From contig NZ_MIHA01000001.1 in the NCBI RefSeq assembly GCF_001722335.1, forward strand, positions 1 through 64,000: a DNA stretch of 64,000 nucleotides, in the 5' to 3' direction. Positions within the stretch are counted from its first letter, which is position 1, and each line of letters opens with the position of its first letter. The position numbers and the translations under genes were made by a program. Below, piece by piece: positions 9,903-18,264 of this stretch. The notes below the pieces were generated by a model. That model was not told the origin of the DNA. It was given only the letters and a program-made list of their open reading frames with translations, and searched no databases. This stretch comes from Mycolicibacterium flavescens. Its GTDB lineage: Bacteria > Actinomycetota > Actinomycetes > Mycobacteriales > Mycobacteriaceae.

Positions 9903-11260
9903 CCGGCGAGCTTAGAGGTTGCCGCAGAGGCGACGAACCGGGTGATCGCCTCCGGGTGCGCGGCGGGGTGGGTGTGCAGGTATCCGGCGTGCACGCCGCC
10001 GGCGATCGCGCCGTCGCGCCGGCCGCCGGTGAACATCCATGCCGGCTCGTAGGTGTCGGCGAATGAGACTGCGGTGCGGTGGAATTCGTGTCCCATCACC
10101 CGGTCGCCGACCGCGTGCAGGGGTGATTCGGCGACGACGACGGCCTCGCGGTAGCCCAGGGTGAGCCGTTCGGTGAACCGGGCAGACCCGGCCAGCGCCC
10201 CGCACATCGGGTGGCCGTCGAGGTCGTCGAGCAGGTAGGTGAGCCCGGCGCATTCGGCGTGCACGGGGGCGCCGGCGGCCGCGAGTCGCCGGATCTGGGC
10301 GCGCACGGGTTCGTTGGCCGACAGTTCGGCGACGAACTCCTCGGGGAAGCCGCCCGGGATGACCAGCGCCGCGGTGTCGGCGGGGAGCTCGTCGGTGAGC
10401 GGGTCGAAGTCGACGACGTCGGCGCCTGCGGCGGTGAGCAGTTCGCGGTGCTCCCGGTAGCCGAACGTGAACGCCTTGCCGGCGGCCAGCGCGACGGTGG
10501 GGTGACCGTCGACGGACGTGACGGTCTCGGCGGACCACGGTGCGGCGGTGACCCGGCTGTCGGCGAGCGCGGCGATCGCGGTGAGGTCGACGTGGCGCGC
10601 GACGAGCGCGGTCATCTCCTCGACGGCTTCGCGGGCGCGTTGGCCGTGTTCGGTCGCGGTGACCAGGCCGAGATGTCTTGCCGGAACGGTCAGTTCGTCC
10701 GACCGCGGGATGGCGCCGAGAACCGGGATGCCGGTGTGTTCGCAGGCCTGTCGCAGCACCTCCTCGTGCCGGGCGGAGCCGACGCGGTTGAGGATCACCC
10801 CGACGACGCGCACCGATGTGTCGAATGTCGAAAAGCCGTGCAGCAGAGCCGCGATGCTGTGGCTCTGGCCGCGGGCGTCGACGACCATGACGACCGGCGC
10901 GCCGAGCAGGCCCGCCACGTGTGCCGTCGACCCGAACGCGGCGCCCGCCGACCCCTCGGCGATCCGCCCGTCGAACATGCCCATCACGCCTTCGATGACG
11001 GCGATGTCGGCGTCGCGCCCGCCGTGCCGGTACAGCGGCCCGATCAGGGTCTCCCCCTGCAGCACCGGGTCGAGGTTGCGGCCCGGCCGGTGCGTCGCGA
11101 GCGCGTGGTAGCCGGGGTCGATGTAGTCCGGGCCGACCTTGAACGGTGCGACCGACCGGCCGGCCCGTCGCAGCGCACCCATCAGACCCGTTGCCACCGT
11201 GGTCTTTCCGCTGCCCGAGGCGGGCGCGGCGATGACCACACCGGGCGTCACCGTAGTCAC
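9899..11260 (-). CDS. cobB: Cobyrinate / hydrogenobyrinate a,c-diamide synthase
   Basis: This glutamine-dependent amidase of cobalamin synthesis adds amides at the a and c side chains of the corrin ring. The 453 aa protein has an N-terminal DTBS-like ATPase domain (APASGSGKTTVATGLMGAL, near residues 12-30, and FKVGPDYIDPGYH). A C-terminal class I-like glutaminase domain carries VHAECAGLTYLLDDL with the catalytic Cys. The start is GTG 11260. Upstream, where cobO should be directly adjacent, an IS110 element has inserted, so the gene may have lost the shared operon promoter or may depend on read-through antisense to the transposase. Confidence 0.95.
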   Translation of the reverse strand: MTTVTPGVVIAAPASGSGKTTVATGLMGALRRAGRSVAPFKVGPDYIDPGYHALATHRPGRNLDPVLQGETLIGPLYRHGGRDADIAVIEGVMGMFDGRIAEGSAGAAFGSTAHVAGLLGAPVVMVVDARGQSHSIAALLHGFSTFDTSVRVVGVILNRVGSARHEEVLRQACEHTGIPVLGAIPRSDELTVPARHLGLVTATEHGQRAREAVEEMTALVARHVDLTAIAALADSRVTAAPWSAETVTSVDGHPTVALAAGKAFTFGYREHRELLTAAGADVVDFDPLTDELPADTAALVIPGGFPEEFVAELSANEPVRAQIRRLAAAGAPVHAECAGLTYLLDDLDGHPMCGALAGSARFTERLTLGYREAVVVAESPLHAVGDRVMGHEFHRTAVSFADTYEPAWMFTGGRRDGAIAGGVHAGYLHTHPAAHPEAITRFVASAATSKLAG

Positions 11261-11267
11261 GTCGGCC

Positions 11268-11292
11268 CCCCGCCCCGGTAGCGCGAGCGTGC
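11268..11292 (+). repeat. Left copy of an imperfect 25-nt inverted repeat bracketing the IS
   Basis: CCCCGCCCCG, five bases, then GCGAGCGTGC. The reverse complement of 12631-12655 has the same two 10-mers around a different 5-mer, giving 21 of 25 matches. It could be the element's terminal repeat or one half of a host palindrome split by the insertion. Confidence 0.7.
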
Positions 11293-11309
11293 GCAGATGC
11301 GGTATTTCG

Positions 11310-11490
11310 CGCGGCGTGTCGTGTGCAAACCCTCAGTGTCACTGTCGACTGTGCCGCGTTGCGGTGGTTGGGTCTTTCCATCTGGTGTCTGGCTCTTGCA
11401 AACACTGCCACCTTTTGGGTTGGTCTTCGTGCGTTGTGCCGGCGCCAGATGGGAAGGACCGACCGGTGTGACTTGATAGGAGCGTGGCAC
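11310..11490 (+). ncRNA. Candidate bridge RNA region of the IS110 element
   Basis: The 5' non-coding end of the IS folds well on paper. GGTCTTTCCATCTGG (11371-11385) can pair with CCAGATGGGAAGGACC (11445-11460) through about 15 base pairs with one bulged base and one G-U pair, closing a loop of about 59 nt. Just downstream, CTTGATAGGAGC (11472-11483) nearly repeats CTTGACATAGGAGC at the right end (12614-12627), as expected if a donor-binding loop reads the element's own terminus. Bridge RNAs of roughly this size and place are established for IS110-type recombinases; the exact RNA ends here are a guess. Confidence 0.5.
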
Positions 11491-11562
11491 CGCCCCGACT
11501 GAGATGTGTCCACCGGCCGGCCCAACCTTCATCACCCACCTCATATGAAGGAGGCAACCACC

Positions 11563-12618
11563 ATGGTTGTTGTTGGCACCGATGTACACAAGCGCACCCA
11601 CACATTCGTCGCAGTTGACGAGGTCGGGCGCAAGCTGGGCGAGAAAACTGTCCCCGCGACGACCGCCGGTCATCTCAAAGCGTTGACGTGGGCTCGCCTG
11701 GAGTTCGGTGAGGACCTGTTGTGGGGTATCGAGGACTGCCGCAATCTGTCGGCTCGCTTGGAGCGTGATCTGCTCTCGGCACGCCAACAGGTCGTGCGGG
11801 TAGCACCGAAACTGATGGCCCAGGCGCGGGCGTCGGCGCGCACCCGCGGCAAGTCCGATCCGATCGATGCGTTGGCCGTCGCGCACGCGGTGCTGCGCCA
11901 CCCCGATCTGCCGGTCGCCGCCCACGACACGGTGTCTCATGAGTTGAAATTGTTGGTCGACCGTCGTGAAGACCTTGTCGGACAACGGACGTCGACGATC
12001 AACCGGCTCCGCCAACGTGTCCACCAGCTCGACCCCGCTGTGGAACCCCAGCTGGCCAACCTGCACCGCGAACCCGCCCGCGCTCGGCTGGCCGAATGGC
12101 TCGGCACCCAAGACGGGCTCTTGGCCGAACTGGCCGGCGACGAACTGGCCGACATCACCCGCCTCAGCGCAGCCATCGATGACCTCGCCGAGCGCATCGG
12201 CGACCGTGTCCGCACCGTGGCGCCGGCACTGCTGGAACTGCCCGGCTGCGGTGAACTCACCGCAGCCAAACTCGTTGCCGAGACCGCCGGAGTCCACCGA
12301 TTCAGAAGCGAAGCCGCCTTCGCCCGTCACAGCGGCGCCGCCCCGGTCCCGGTCTGGTCGGGCAACACCGCCGGCCGGGTACGACTGACCCGATCGGGAA
12401 ACCGACAACTCAACGCCGCCTTGCACCGCATCGCCATAACCCAGATCCGACTCACGACCAGCGCCGGACACGCCTACTACCGCAAGCGCCTCGCCAGCGG
12501 AAACTCCAAAACCGAAGCCCTGCGCTGCCTCAAACGCCGACTCGCCCGCGTCGTCTACCAACGCCTGCGAACCGACGACCTCACCCAACATCACAGCCAC
12601 CAAAGCACAGCCGCTTGA
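11563..12618 (+). CDS. IS110 family transposase (DEDD recombinase)
   Basis: A 351 aa RNA-guided-type recombinase. The N-terminal DEDD RuvC-like domain starts MVVVGTDVHKRTHTFVAVDE and includes GIEDC and the RGKSDPIDALAVA motif with two Asp residues. The C-terminal Transposase_20 domain contains LPGCGELTAAKLVAETAG, FARHSGAAPVPVWSGN and RSGNRQLNAALHRIA. ATG 11563 is chosen because a perfect AAGGAGG lies at 11548-11554; the frame is open further upstream. The ORF looks full length and undamaged, so the element may still be active. Its orientation is antisense to the cob operon. Confidence 0.95.
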   Translation: MVVVGTDVHKRTHTFVAVDEVGRKLGEKTVPATTAGHLKALTWARLEFGEDLLWGIEDCRNLSARLERDLLSARQQVVRVAPKLMAQARASARTRGKSDPIDALAVAHAVLRHPDLPVAAHDTVSHELKLLVDRREDLVGQRTSTINRLRQRVHQLDPAVEPQLANLHREPARARLAEWLGTQDGLLAELAGDELADITRLSAAIDDLAERIGDRVRTVAPALLELPGCGELTAAKLVAETAGVHRFRSEAAFARHSGAAPVPVWSGNTAGRVRLTRSGNRQLNAALHRIAITQIRLTTSAGHAYYRKRLASGNSKTEALRCLKRRLARVVYQRLRTDDLTQHHSHQSTAA

Positions 12619-12630
12619 CATAGGAGCAAT

Positions 12631-12655
12631 GCACGCTCGCCACAACGGGGCGGGG
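12631..12655 (-). repeat. Right copy of the inverted repeat bracketing the IS, abutting the cobO stop codon
   Basis: Reads GCACGCTCGC, five bases, CGGGGCGGGG on the plus strand, the reverse complement of the left copy with four mismatches confined to the middle 5-mer. It lies directly against the cobO TAA, which suggests a 3'-end palindrome of cobO into whose loop the element inserted. The alternative is that it is a true IS terminus. Confidence 0.7.
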
Positions 12656-13270
12656 TTACCACTCGATGCCCTTCTGGCCCTTGCGGCCGACGTCCATCGG
12701 GTGCTTGACCTTCGTCATCTCGGTCACCAGGTCGGCGGCGTCGAGCAGCGCGGGCGGAGCGTCGCGGCCGGTGATCACCACATGCTGGGTGCCCGGGCGC
12801 TCAGCCAGGGTGGCGATCACCTCGTCGACGTCGATCCACCCCCACTTCAGCGGGTAGGTGAACTCGTCGAGCACATAGAAGTCGTGACGCTGCTCGGCGA
12901 GGCGCCGGGCGATCTCGGCCCAGCCGTCGGCGGCGGCCGCGGCGTGGTCGACCTCGCTGCCCGATTTGCGGGTCCAGGACCATCCGGAGCCCATCTTGTG
13001 CCACTGCACGGGCCCGCCGACGCCGTGCTCGTCGTGCAGCTTGCCGAGTTCGCGGAACGCCGACTCCTCGCCGACCTTCCACTTCGCGCTCTTGACGAAC
13101 TGGAACACCGCGATGTCGAACCCCTGGTTCCACGCCCGCAGCGCCATCCCGAACGCCGCGGTCGACTTGCCCTTGCCCGCGCCGGTGTGCACGGCCAGCA
13201 GCGGCGCGTTGCGGCGCGCGCGGGTGGTCAGCCCGTCGTCGGGGATGGTCAGCGGCTGGCCCTGCGGCAT
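12656..13270 (-). CDS. cobO: Cob(I)yrinic acid a,c-diamide adenosyltransferase
   Basis: CobO transfers the adenosyl group of ATP to the corrinoid cobalt. The 204 aa protein has the CobA/CobO P-loop HTGAGKGKSTAAFGMALRA (about residues 28-46), the AVFQFVKSAKWKVGEE segment and DFYVLDEFTYPLKWGW as the Walker-B-like region. Length and order fit Rv2849c. The TAA stop abuts the inverted repeat at the edge of the IS, so the coding sequence is undamaged. It is 16 bp downstream of the chelatase gene, consistent with one transcription unit. Confidence 0.95.
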   Translation of the reverse strand: MPQGQPLTIPDDGLTTRARRNAPLLAVHTGAGKGKSTAAFGMALRAWNQGFDIAVFQFVKSAKWKVGEESAFRELGKLHDEHGVGGPVQWHKMGSGWSWTRKSGSEVDHAAAAADGWAEIARRLAEQRHDFYVLDEFTYPLKWGWIDVDEVIATLAERPGTQHVVITGRDAPPALLDAADLVTEMTKVKHPMDVGRKGQKGIEW

Positions 13271-13286
13271 CGGTGGCTCCTCGGGA

Positions 13287-15116
13287 TCAGGCGGCGGTGC
13301 GGACGACGTCGGTCAGGCTGTCGGCGCGCAACTGGGCCAGCCGCACCGCCGGCGCCCCCAGTTGCCGGGCCAGCTCTTCGGCCAACCCGAGCCGCACGTA
13401 GGAAGTCTCGCAGTCCACGACGACCGCGGCAGCGCCTTCGGCGACCAGGCGGGCCGCGGCCGCGCGGGTCCGGCCCAGCGGGTCCGGCCCGCCGGTGGCC
13501 CGCCCGTCGGTGAGCACCACCACCAGCGCGCGCCGCGCCCGGTCGCGGGCCTTCTCCCGCACCACGACGTCACGGGCGGCCAGCAGCCCCTGCGCCAGCG
13601 GGGTCTTGCCGCCGGTGGCGAACCGGGCCAGCCGCCGCGACGCGATGTGCACCGACGACGTGGGCGGCAGCAGCAGTTCGGCGTCTTGGCGGCGGAACGT
13701 GATCACCGCCACCTTGTCGCGCCGCTGATAGGCGTCGCGCAGCAGTGACAACGTGGCGCCGCTGACGGCCGACATGCGGTCGCGCGCGGCCATCGAACCC
13801 GAGGCGTCGACCACGAAGATCACCAGGTTGCCCTCGCGGCCCTCGCGGATCGCGCGGCGCACGTCGCCCGGTTGCGGCCGCGGGATCCCCGGCCCGCGCT
13901 GACGTTCGACCGCGGCGAGCAGGGTGCCGAACACGTGCACTCCGTAGCCGTCGTCGGACGCGGCGGAGATGGTCTTGCCGGTGCGGTTACGGGCCCGCGA
14001 CCGGCGCCCAGGCGCGCCTTCGCCCACTCCGGGTACCACCAGCGACCGGGTGCGGAAGGTGGCCGACGGCGGGGCGCTGGTCCGTGATCCTGAACCCGAA
14101 TCACTCTGCGGCGCAGCGTCTTCCGCGTCCCCGTCCGTCGACGACGAGGGGCCACCGCCGGGCGGGTCGGGGTCCGGTTCGGGCTCGGGGTCCTCATCGG
14201 CGGCCTCACCGGCCTCGTTCATCGCGTCGTCCAGCTGGCCGGGGTCGAGGCCCGGGTCGTCGAACGGGTCACGTCGACGGCGGTGCGGCAGGGCGAGTTC
14301 GGCGGCGATGCGCACATCCTCTTCGCCCACCGTGTCGGCGCCGCGCCAGGCCGCGTGCGCGACGGCCGTTCTGGCGACGACGAGGTCGGCGCGCATACCG
14401 TCGACGTCGAACGCCGCGCACAGCGCCGCGATCCGGCGTAATTCCTTGTCCGGCAGCACCACCGAGTCCACAGAGGCGCGCGCGTCGGCGATCCGGCGGG
14501 CCAGCTCGGCGTCGGCGTCGGCGTAGCGGCCCGCGAACGCGTCGGGGTCGGCCTCGAAGGCCATGCGCTGACGGATCACCTCGACGCGCACGTCGACGTC
14601 GCGGGACGCGCGCACGTCGACGGTCAACCCGAAGCGGTCGAGCAGCTGCGGACGCAGTTCGCCCTCTTCGGGATTCATCGTGCCGATCAGCACGAAGCGG
14701 GCGTCGTGGCTGTGTGACACCCCGTCGCGCTCGACGTGCACCCGGCCCATCGCGGCGGCATCGAGCAGCACATCGACGAGATGGTCGTGCAGCAGGTTGA
14801 CCTCGTCGACGTAGAGCACCCCGTTGTGCGCCCGCGCCAGCAGCCCCGGCGAGAACGCGTGCTCGCCGTCGCGCAGCACCTTCTGCAGGTCCAGCGAGCC
14901 GACCACCCGGTCCTCGGTCGCGCCGATCGGCAACTCGACGAGCCGGCCGTCGCCGATGGCCTCCAGGACGCTGGCCAGCCCACGCACGGCCGTCGACTTC
15001 GCGGTGCCCTTCTCCCCGCGGATCAGCACACCGCCGATGTCGGGCCGGATCGCGCACAGCACCAGCGCCAGCCGCAGTTGATCGTGTCCGACGAGAGCGC
15101 TGAACGGGTAAGTCAC
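13287..15116 (-). CDS. Fused ChlI/ChlD-type AAA+ and VWA chelatase subunit
   Basis: A 609 aa fusion of the two small subunits of a Mg/Co-chelatase. The N-terminal AAA+ ATPase has Walker [10 protein letters not shown] (about 34-42) and Walker [11 protein letters not shown]. An acidic Pro/Asp/Glu-rich linker sits in the middle ([12 protein letters not shown]). The C-terminal VWA integrin-I domain has the metal-binding [16 protein letters not shown]. The organism should not make chlorophyll, and the gene lies directly upstream of cobO, so I infer it energises cobalt insertion by a CobN-type large subunit encoded elsewhere. Start ATG/GTG 15116 overlaps the GNAT stop by 4 bp. Confidence 0.88.
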   Translation of the reverse strand: MTYPFSALVGHDQLRLALVLCAIRPDIGGVLIRGEKGTAKSTAVRGLASVLEAIGDGRLVELPIGATEDRVVGSLDLQKVLRDGEHAFSPGLLARAHNGVLYVDEVNLLHDHLVDVLLDAAAMGRVHVERDGVSHSHDARFVLIGTMNPEEGELRPQLLDRFGLTVDVRASRDVDVRVEVIRQRMAFEADPDAFAGRYADADAELARRIADARASVDSVVLPDKELRRIAALCAAFDVDGMRADLVVARTAVAHAAWRGADTVGEEDVRIAAELALPHRRRRDPFDDPGLDPGQLDDAMNEAGEAADEDPEPEPDPDPPGGGPSSSTDGDAEDAAPQSDSGSGSRTSAPPSATFRTRSLVVPGVGEGAPGRRSRARNRTGKTISAASDDGYGVHVFGTLLAAVERQRGPGIPRPQPGDVRRAIREGREGNLVIFVVDASGSMAARDRMSAVSGATLSLLRDAYQRRDKVAVITFRRQDAELLLPPTSSVHIASRRLARFATGGKTPLAQGLLAARDVVVREKARDRARRALVVVLTDGRATGGPDPLGRTRAAAARLVAEGAAAVVVDCETSYVRLGLAEELARQLGAPAVRLAQLRADSLTDVVRTAA

Positions 15117-15559
15117 GGCTTCAGCATAGGGACGTGCGGAATGCCGTCCTGGAGGAACTCCTCACCGTCGCGCACGAAGCCCAGGCGGGCGTACATGTCG
15201 GCCAGGTAGATCTGCGAGTCGATCCGGCACGGGTAGTCGCCGACTTCGGCGAGCGCGGCCTGCAGCAGCCGGGTGCCGTGCCCGTGGCCGCGGGCCTCCC
15301 GTTTGGTGCAGACCCGCCCGATCCGGAACTCCTTCTGCCCGCCGGGATGCTCCTCCATCAGCCGCAGCGTGCAGATGACCTCGCCGACAGGCGTTTCCAG
15401 CCAGAAGTGGCGGGTTTCGGCCAGCAGGTCGCGACCGTCGAGTTCCGGGTACGGGGTGGCCTGTTCGACGACGAACACCTCGACGCGCAGCTTGAGCAGT
15501 TCGTAGAGCATCGCGGCGTCGAGGTCCTTGGCCCAGCTGCGCCGCAGCATGATCGTCAT
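15113..15559 (-). CDS. ElaA-like GNAT N-acetyltransferase
   Basis: A 148 aa acetyltransferase of the GCN5 superfamily, ElaA-like by the N-terminal [20 protein letters not shown] segment. The acetyl-CoA-binding loop reads [20 protein letters not shown]. The C-terminus has [20 protein letters not shown], typical of motif B. Substrate unknown. ATG 15559 overlaps the mqo TGA (ATGA), and its own stop overlaps the chelatase start, so mqo-GNAT-chelatase-cobO form a tightly packed unit. The apparently much longer frame upstream is only the shadow of mqo. Confidence 0.9.
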   Translation of the reverse strand: MTIMLRRSWAKDLDAAMLYELLKLRVEVFVVEQATPYPELDGRDLLAETRHFWLETPVGEVICTLRLMEEHPGGQKEFRIGRVCTKREARGHGHGTRLLQAALAEVGDYPCRIDSQIYLADMYARLGFVRDGEEFLQDGIPHVPMLKP

Positions 15560-17127
15560 CCCACGGCCACCGTCGAATGCTCCTCGAGTTTGAGCACCCG
15601 CGACCCCCATTCCCACACCTCGTCGAACAGGGCGGGCTCGCTGGACAGTTCGACGTTCAGCGAAGGCACCATCTGCTTGAGCTTGGGCAGCCACGCCTTG
15701 TACTGCTGACCGAAACAGCGGCGCATCACGTCGAGCATCGCCGGGACCGCCGTCGACGCGCCCGGCGACGCACCGAGCAGGCCCGCGATCGTGCCGTCGG
15801 CGGAGGTCAGCACGGTGGTGCCGAAGTCGAGCACGCCCTTGCCCTTCGCTCCGCAGATGACCTGGACGCGCTGGCCGGCGACGTTGATCTCCCAGTCGGA
15901 TTCCCTTGCGCTCGGGGCGAATTCCTGAAGCGCGTCGATACGCTCGGCATCGGAGAGCATCAGCTGGCCCAGCAGGTACTTGAGCAAACCGAACTGGGTC
16001 AGCGCGACGTTGGCCATCTTCGCGATGTTGGTCAGCGTGATCGACTCGGGCAGGTCGAGGACGTCGCCCTGCTTGAGGAACTTCGGCGACCACCCGGCGA
16101 ACGGACCGAACAGCAGCCAGGACCGGCCGTTGATGACCCGAGCGTCCAAGTGCGGCACCGACATCGGCGGTGCCCCGACCGGCGGCTGACCGTAGACCTT
16201 GGCGCGGTGCGCTTCGGTCAGCCGCGGGACGTCGGTGCGCAGGAACTTGCCGCTGACCGGGAAGCCGCCGAATCCCTTGGCCTCCTTCATGCCCGCCTTC
16301 TGCAGCAGGTTCAGCGCGCCGCCGCCGGCGCCGACGAAGACGAACTTGCTGCGCAGCCTGCTGGTCTGCCCGGTCCGCAGGTTGGTCAGCTTGAGCATCC
16401 AGGTGCCGTCGGATTCCTGGCGCAGGTCGCGGATCTCGTGGCCGAACCGGGTGGTCATTCCGCGCTGGGCGACATAGCCGATGAGTTGGCGCGACAACGA
16501 CCCGAAGTCGACGTCGGTGCCGTGTTGAGTCCAGTTCAGCGCGACGGGTTCGGAGAAGTCGCGCTGCTCGGCCATCAGCGGCAGCCGGCGGGCGAACTCG
16601 GTCTCGTCGTCGATGTACTCCATCCCGCCGAACAGCGGGTTCGGCGACAGCGCGTCGTAGCGGCGCCGCAGGTACTTCACGTTGTCGGCGCCGTGGACGA
16701 AGCTGACGTGCGGGATCGGGTGCAGGAAGCTGCGCGGGTCGGCGATCACGCCGTTCTCCACCGCATAGGCCCAGAACTGGCGGGTCACCTGGAACTGCTC
16801 GTTGACCCGCACCGCCTTGGAGATGTCGATGGAACCGTCGGGCTGCTGCGGGGTGTAGTTCAGTTCGCACAGCGCCGAGTGCCCGGTGCCCGCGTTGTTC
16901 CACGCGTCGCTGCTCTCGGCGGCCGCCCCGTCCAGGCGCTCGATGAGGGTGATCGACCAGTCCGGTTCCAGCAGCCGCAGCAAGGTGCCCAGCGTGCCGC
17001 TCATGATGCCGGCGCCGATCAGCACCACGTCCGTCGTCGCCGTCTTCTCCGACGCTCGTTTCACCGACGTTGCGTTTTCCGACGACGTTGCGTTTTCCGA
17101 CGACGTTGCGGTTTCCGACACTGACAA
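15556..17127 (-). CDS. mqo: Malate:quinone oxidoreductase
   Basis: This membrane-associated FAD enzyme oxidises malate to oxaloacetate with quinone as acceptor. The 523 aa protein has the dinucleotide-binding start [18 protein letters not shown], then [19 protein letters not shown], and the C-terminal [20 protein letters not shown], all typical of Mqo. The N-terminus carries a non-family extension made of tandem SENATS hexapeptides, encoded by three 18-bp repeats (17066-17119). Start codons are unusual: TTG 17127 has a GAGGA at 17132-17136; GTG 17121 and GTG 17064 (which would skip the repeats) are alternatives. It heads the operon mqo-GNAT-chelatase-cobO. Confidence 0.93.
   Translation of the reverse strand: MSVSETATSSENATSSENATSVKRASEKTATTDVVLIGAGIMSGTLGTLLRLLEPDWSITLIERLDGAAAESSDAWNNAGTGHSALCELNYTPQQPDGSIDISKAVRVNEQFQVTRQFWAYAVENGVIADPRSFLHPIPHVSFVHGADNVKYLRRRYDALSPNPLFGGMEYIDDETEFARRLPLMAEQRDFSEPVALNWTQHGTDVDFGSLSRQLIGYVAQRGMTTRFGHEIRDLRQESDGTWMLKLTNLRTGQTSRLRSKFVFVGAGGGALNLLQKAGMKEAKGFGGFPVSGKFLRTDVPRLTEAHRAKVYGQPPVGAPPMSVPHLDARVINGRSWLLFGPFAGWSPKFLKQGDVLDLPESITLTNIAKMANVALTQFGLLKYLLGQLMLSDAERIDALQEFAPSARESDWEINVAGQRVQVICGAKGKGVLDFGTTVLTSADGTIAGLLGASPGASTAVPAMLDVMRRCFGQQYKAWLPKLKQMVPSLNVELSSEPALFDEVWEWGSRVLKLEEHSTVAVG
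17066..17119 (-). repeat. Three 18-bp tandem repeats at the 5' end of mqo
   Basis: The unit GACGTTGCGTTTTCCGAC (plus strand) occurs at 17066-17083, 17084-17101 and, with one change, 17102-17119. In the mqo frame each unit encodes SENATS-like residues, so copy number changes would keep the frame. Confidence 0.9.
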
Positions 17128-17237
17128 TCACATCCTCGGACGGGGGCGATGACGAACCTCAGGTTAGCCCGCACGGGCCGGTTCCAATCCCCTCGCTTGA
17201 CCCGGCACCACGGGGTGCGACGACTACTGTTGCGAAG

Positions 17238-18260
17238 GTGCCGGAGTGGAAGGCTGACGTGCTGCCGGGATACCGCCAGCACACCATGGCGCTCGGGGCC
17301 GACCCCGACGGGGAGGGCGATCTGGTCGCCACGTTGGTGCGCCGCGGCGACCCCGACGCGTCGGCCGCGCACGCGGTCCTGCTGGTGCACGGTTTTACCG
17401 ACTACTTCTTCAACACCGAGCTCGCCGACCACTTCGCCGCGCGCGGGTTCGCGTTCTACGCCATCGACCTGCACAAATGCGGGCGCTCCCGGCAGGAGGG
17501 CCAGACCCCGCACTTCACCACCGACCTGGCGCGCTACGACGTCGAGCTCAACCGCGCCCTCGGCGTGATCACCGCGGAGTCGCCGGCGGCCGAGGTGCTG
17601 GTGTACGGGCATTCGGCCGGCGGTCTGATCGTGTCGCTGTGGCTGGACCGGTTGCGCAGCCGGGGGCTGACCAGCCGTCGCCGCGTCAGCGGTCTGGTGC
17701 TCAACAGCCCGTGGCTGGATCTGCAGGGCCCCGCCCTGCTGCGCGCGGCACCGACGACGGCCGCGCTCGGAGCGGCCTCCCGGCTGCGTAACCGCCTGGT
17801 GGTTCGCTCACCAAACCAGGGCGGCTACGGCACCACCCTGCACCGCGACTACCACGGCGACTTCGACTACGACCTGCGGTGGAAGCCGATCGGCGGCTTC
17901 CCGGTCACCGTCGGCTGGATCCGCGCCATCCGGCGTGGGCACGCGAAGCTGCAGCGCGGCCTCGATGTCGGCGTGCCGAACCTCATCCTGCGTTCCGACC
18001 GCAGCGTGCGCGAGGTCAGCAACCCCGACGCGATCCAACGCGGCGATGCGGTGCTCGACGTCAAGCAGATCGCGCGCTGGGCGGGGTGCATCGGCAACCG
18101 CACCACGATCGTGCCGATCGTCGACGCCAAACACGACGTGTTCCTGTCGCTGCCCGGGCCCCGCCGGGCGGCCTACCGAGAACTGGACGGCTGGTTGGAC
18201 TGGTATCTGCGCAGACCCGCCCGCCAGATGCCCGACGCCGCCCACTGCCAAGGAGGCTGA
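17238..18260 (+). CDS. Alpha/beta hydrolase (Rv2854-like)
   Basis: A 340 aa cytosolic alpha/beta hydrolase from GTG 17238 (VPEWKADVLPGYRQH). It shows an oxyanion segment LLVHGFTDYFFN, the nucleophile elbow VYGHSAGGLI with the catalytic Ser, and a late acid/His region (VPIVDAKHDVFLSLPGPR). It belongs with lysophospholipase/monoglyceride-lipase-like serine hydrolases; the substrate is unknown. It is divergent from mqo (110 bp gap) and followed after 4 bp by mtr, the arrangement of Rv2854-Rv2855. The stop overlaps the strong ribosome binding site of mtr, suggesting coupling. Confidence 0.9.
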   Translation: MPEWKADVLPGYRQHTMALGADPDGEGDLVATLVRRGDPDASAAHAVLLVHGFTDYFFNTELADHFAARGFAFYAIDLHKCGRSRQEGQTPHFTTDLARYDVELNRALGVITAESPAAEVLVYGHSAGGLIVSLWLDRLRSRGLTSRRRVSGLVLNSPWLDLQGPALLRAAPTTAALGAASRLRNRLVVRSPNQGGYGTTLHRDYHGDFDYDLRWKPIGGFPVTVGWIRAIRRGHAKLQRGLDVGVPNLILRSDRSVREVSNPDAIQRGDAVLDVKQIARWAGCIGNRTTIVPIVDAKHDVFLSLPGPRRAAYRELDGWLDWYLRRPARQMPDAAHCQGG

Positions 18261-18264
18261 CCCT

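Larger units (their letters stand above)
11268..12655 (+). mobile_element. IS110-family insertion sequence between cobO and cobB
   Basis: The element occupies the gap between the cobO stop (12656-12658) and the cobB start (11260) and carries one transposase on the opposite strand to the cob genes. It has a non-coding 5' region of about 270-290 bp and a very short 3' end, the arrangement of the IS110 subgroup in which a bridge RNA is encoded upstream of the transposase. The bounds given are the outer ends of an imperfect 25-nt inverted repeat; the true ends could be internal to it. No target-site duplication is evident, which is normal for IS110. Both flanking genes are intact. Confidence 0.75.

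Noticed and set aside
11257..12645. A 462-codon minus-strand frame through the IS element
   Set aside because: It is antisense to the transposase, which has catalytic motifs and a ribosome binding site; no known motif appears in the minus frame.
13287..15116. Magnesium chelatase for chlorophyll synthesis
   Set aside because: No other bacteriochlorophyll gene is present and the setting is cobalamin synthesis, so the annotation by family name alone would mislead.
17066..17119. Possible CRISPR or integration repeat
   Set aside because: The repeats are directly tandem without spacers and read in frame with mqo, so they are a coding micro-repeat.
15113..17131. An apparent 672-aa protein ending in a GNAT domain
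   Set aside because: The first 500 residues are an Arg-rich shadow of mqo. ATG 15559, overlapping the mqo stop, gives a normal GNAT.
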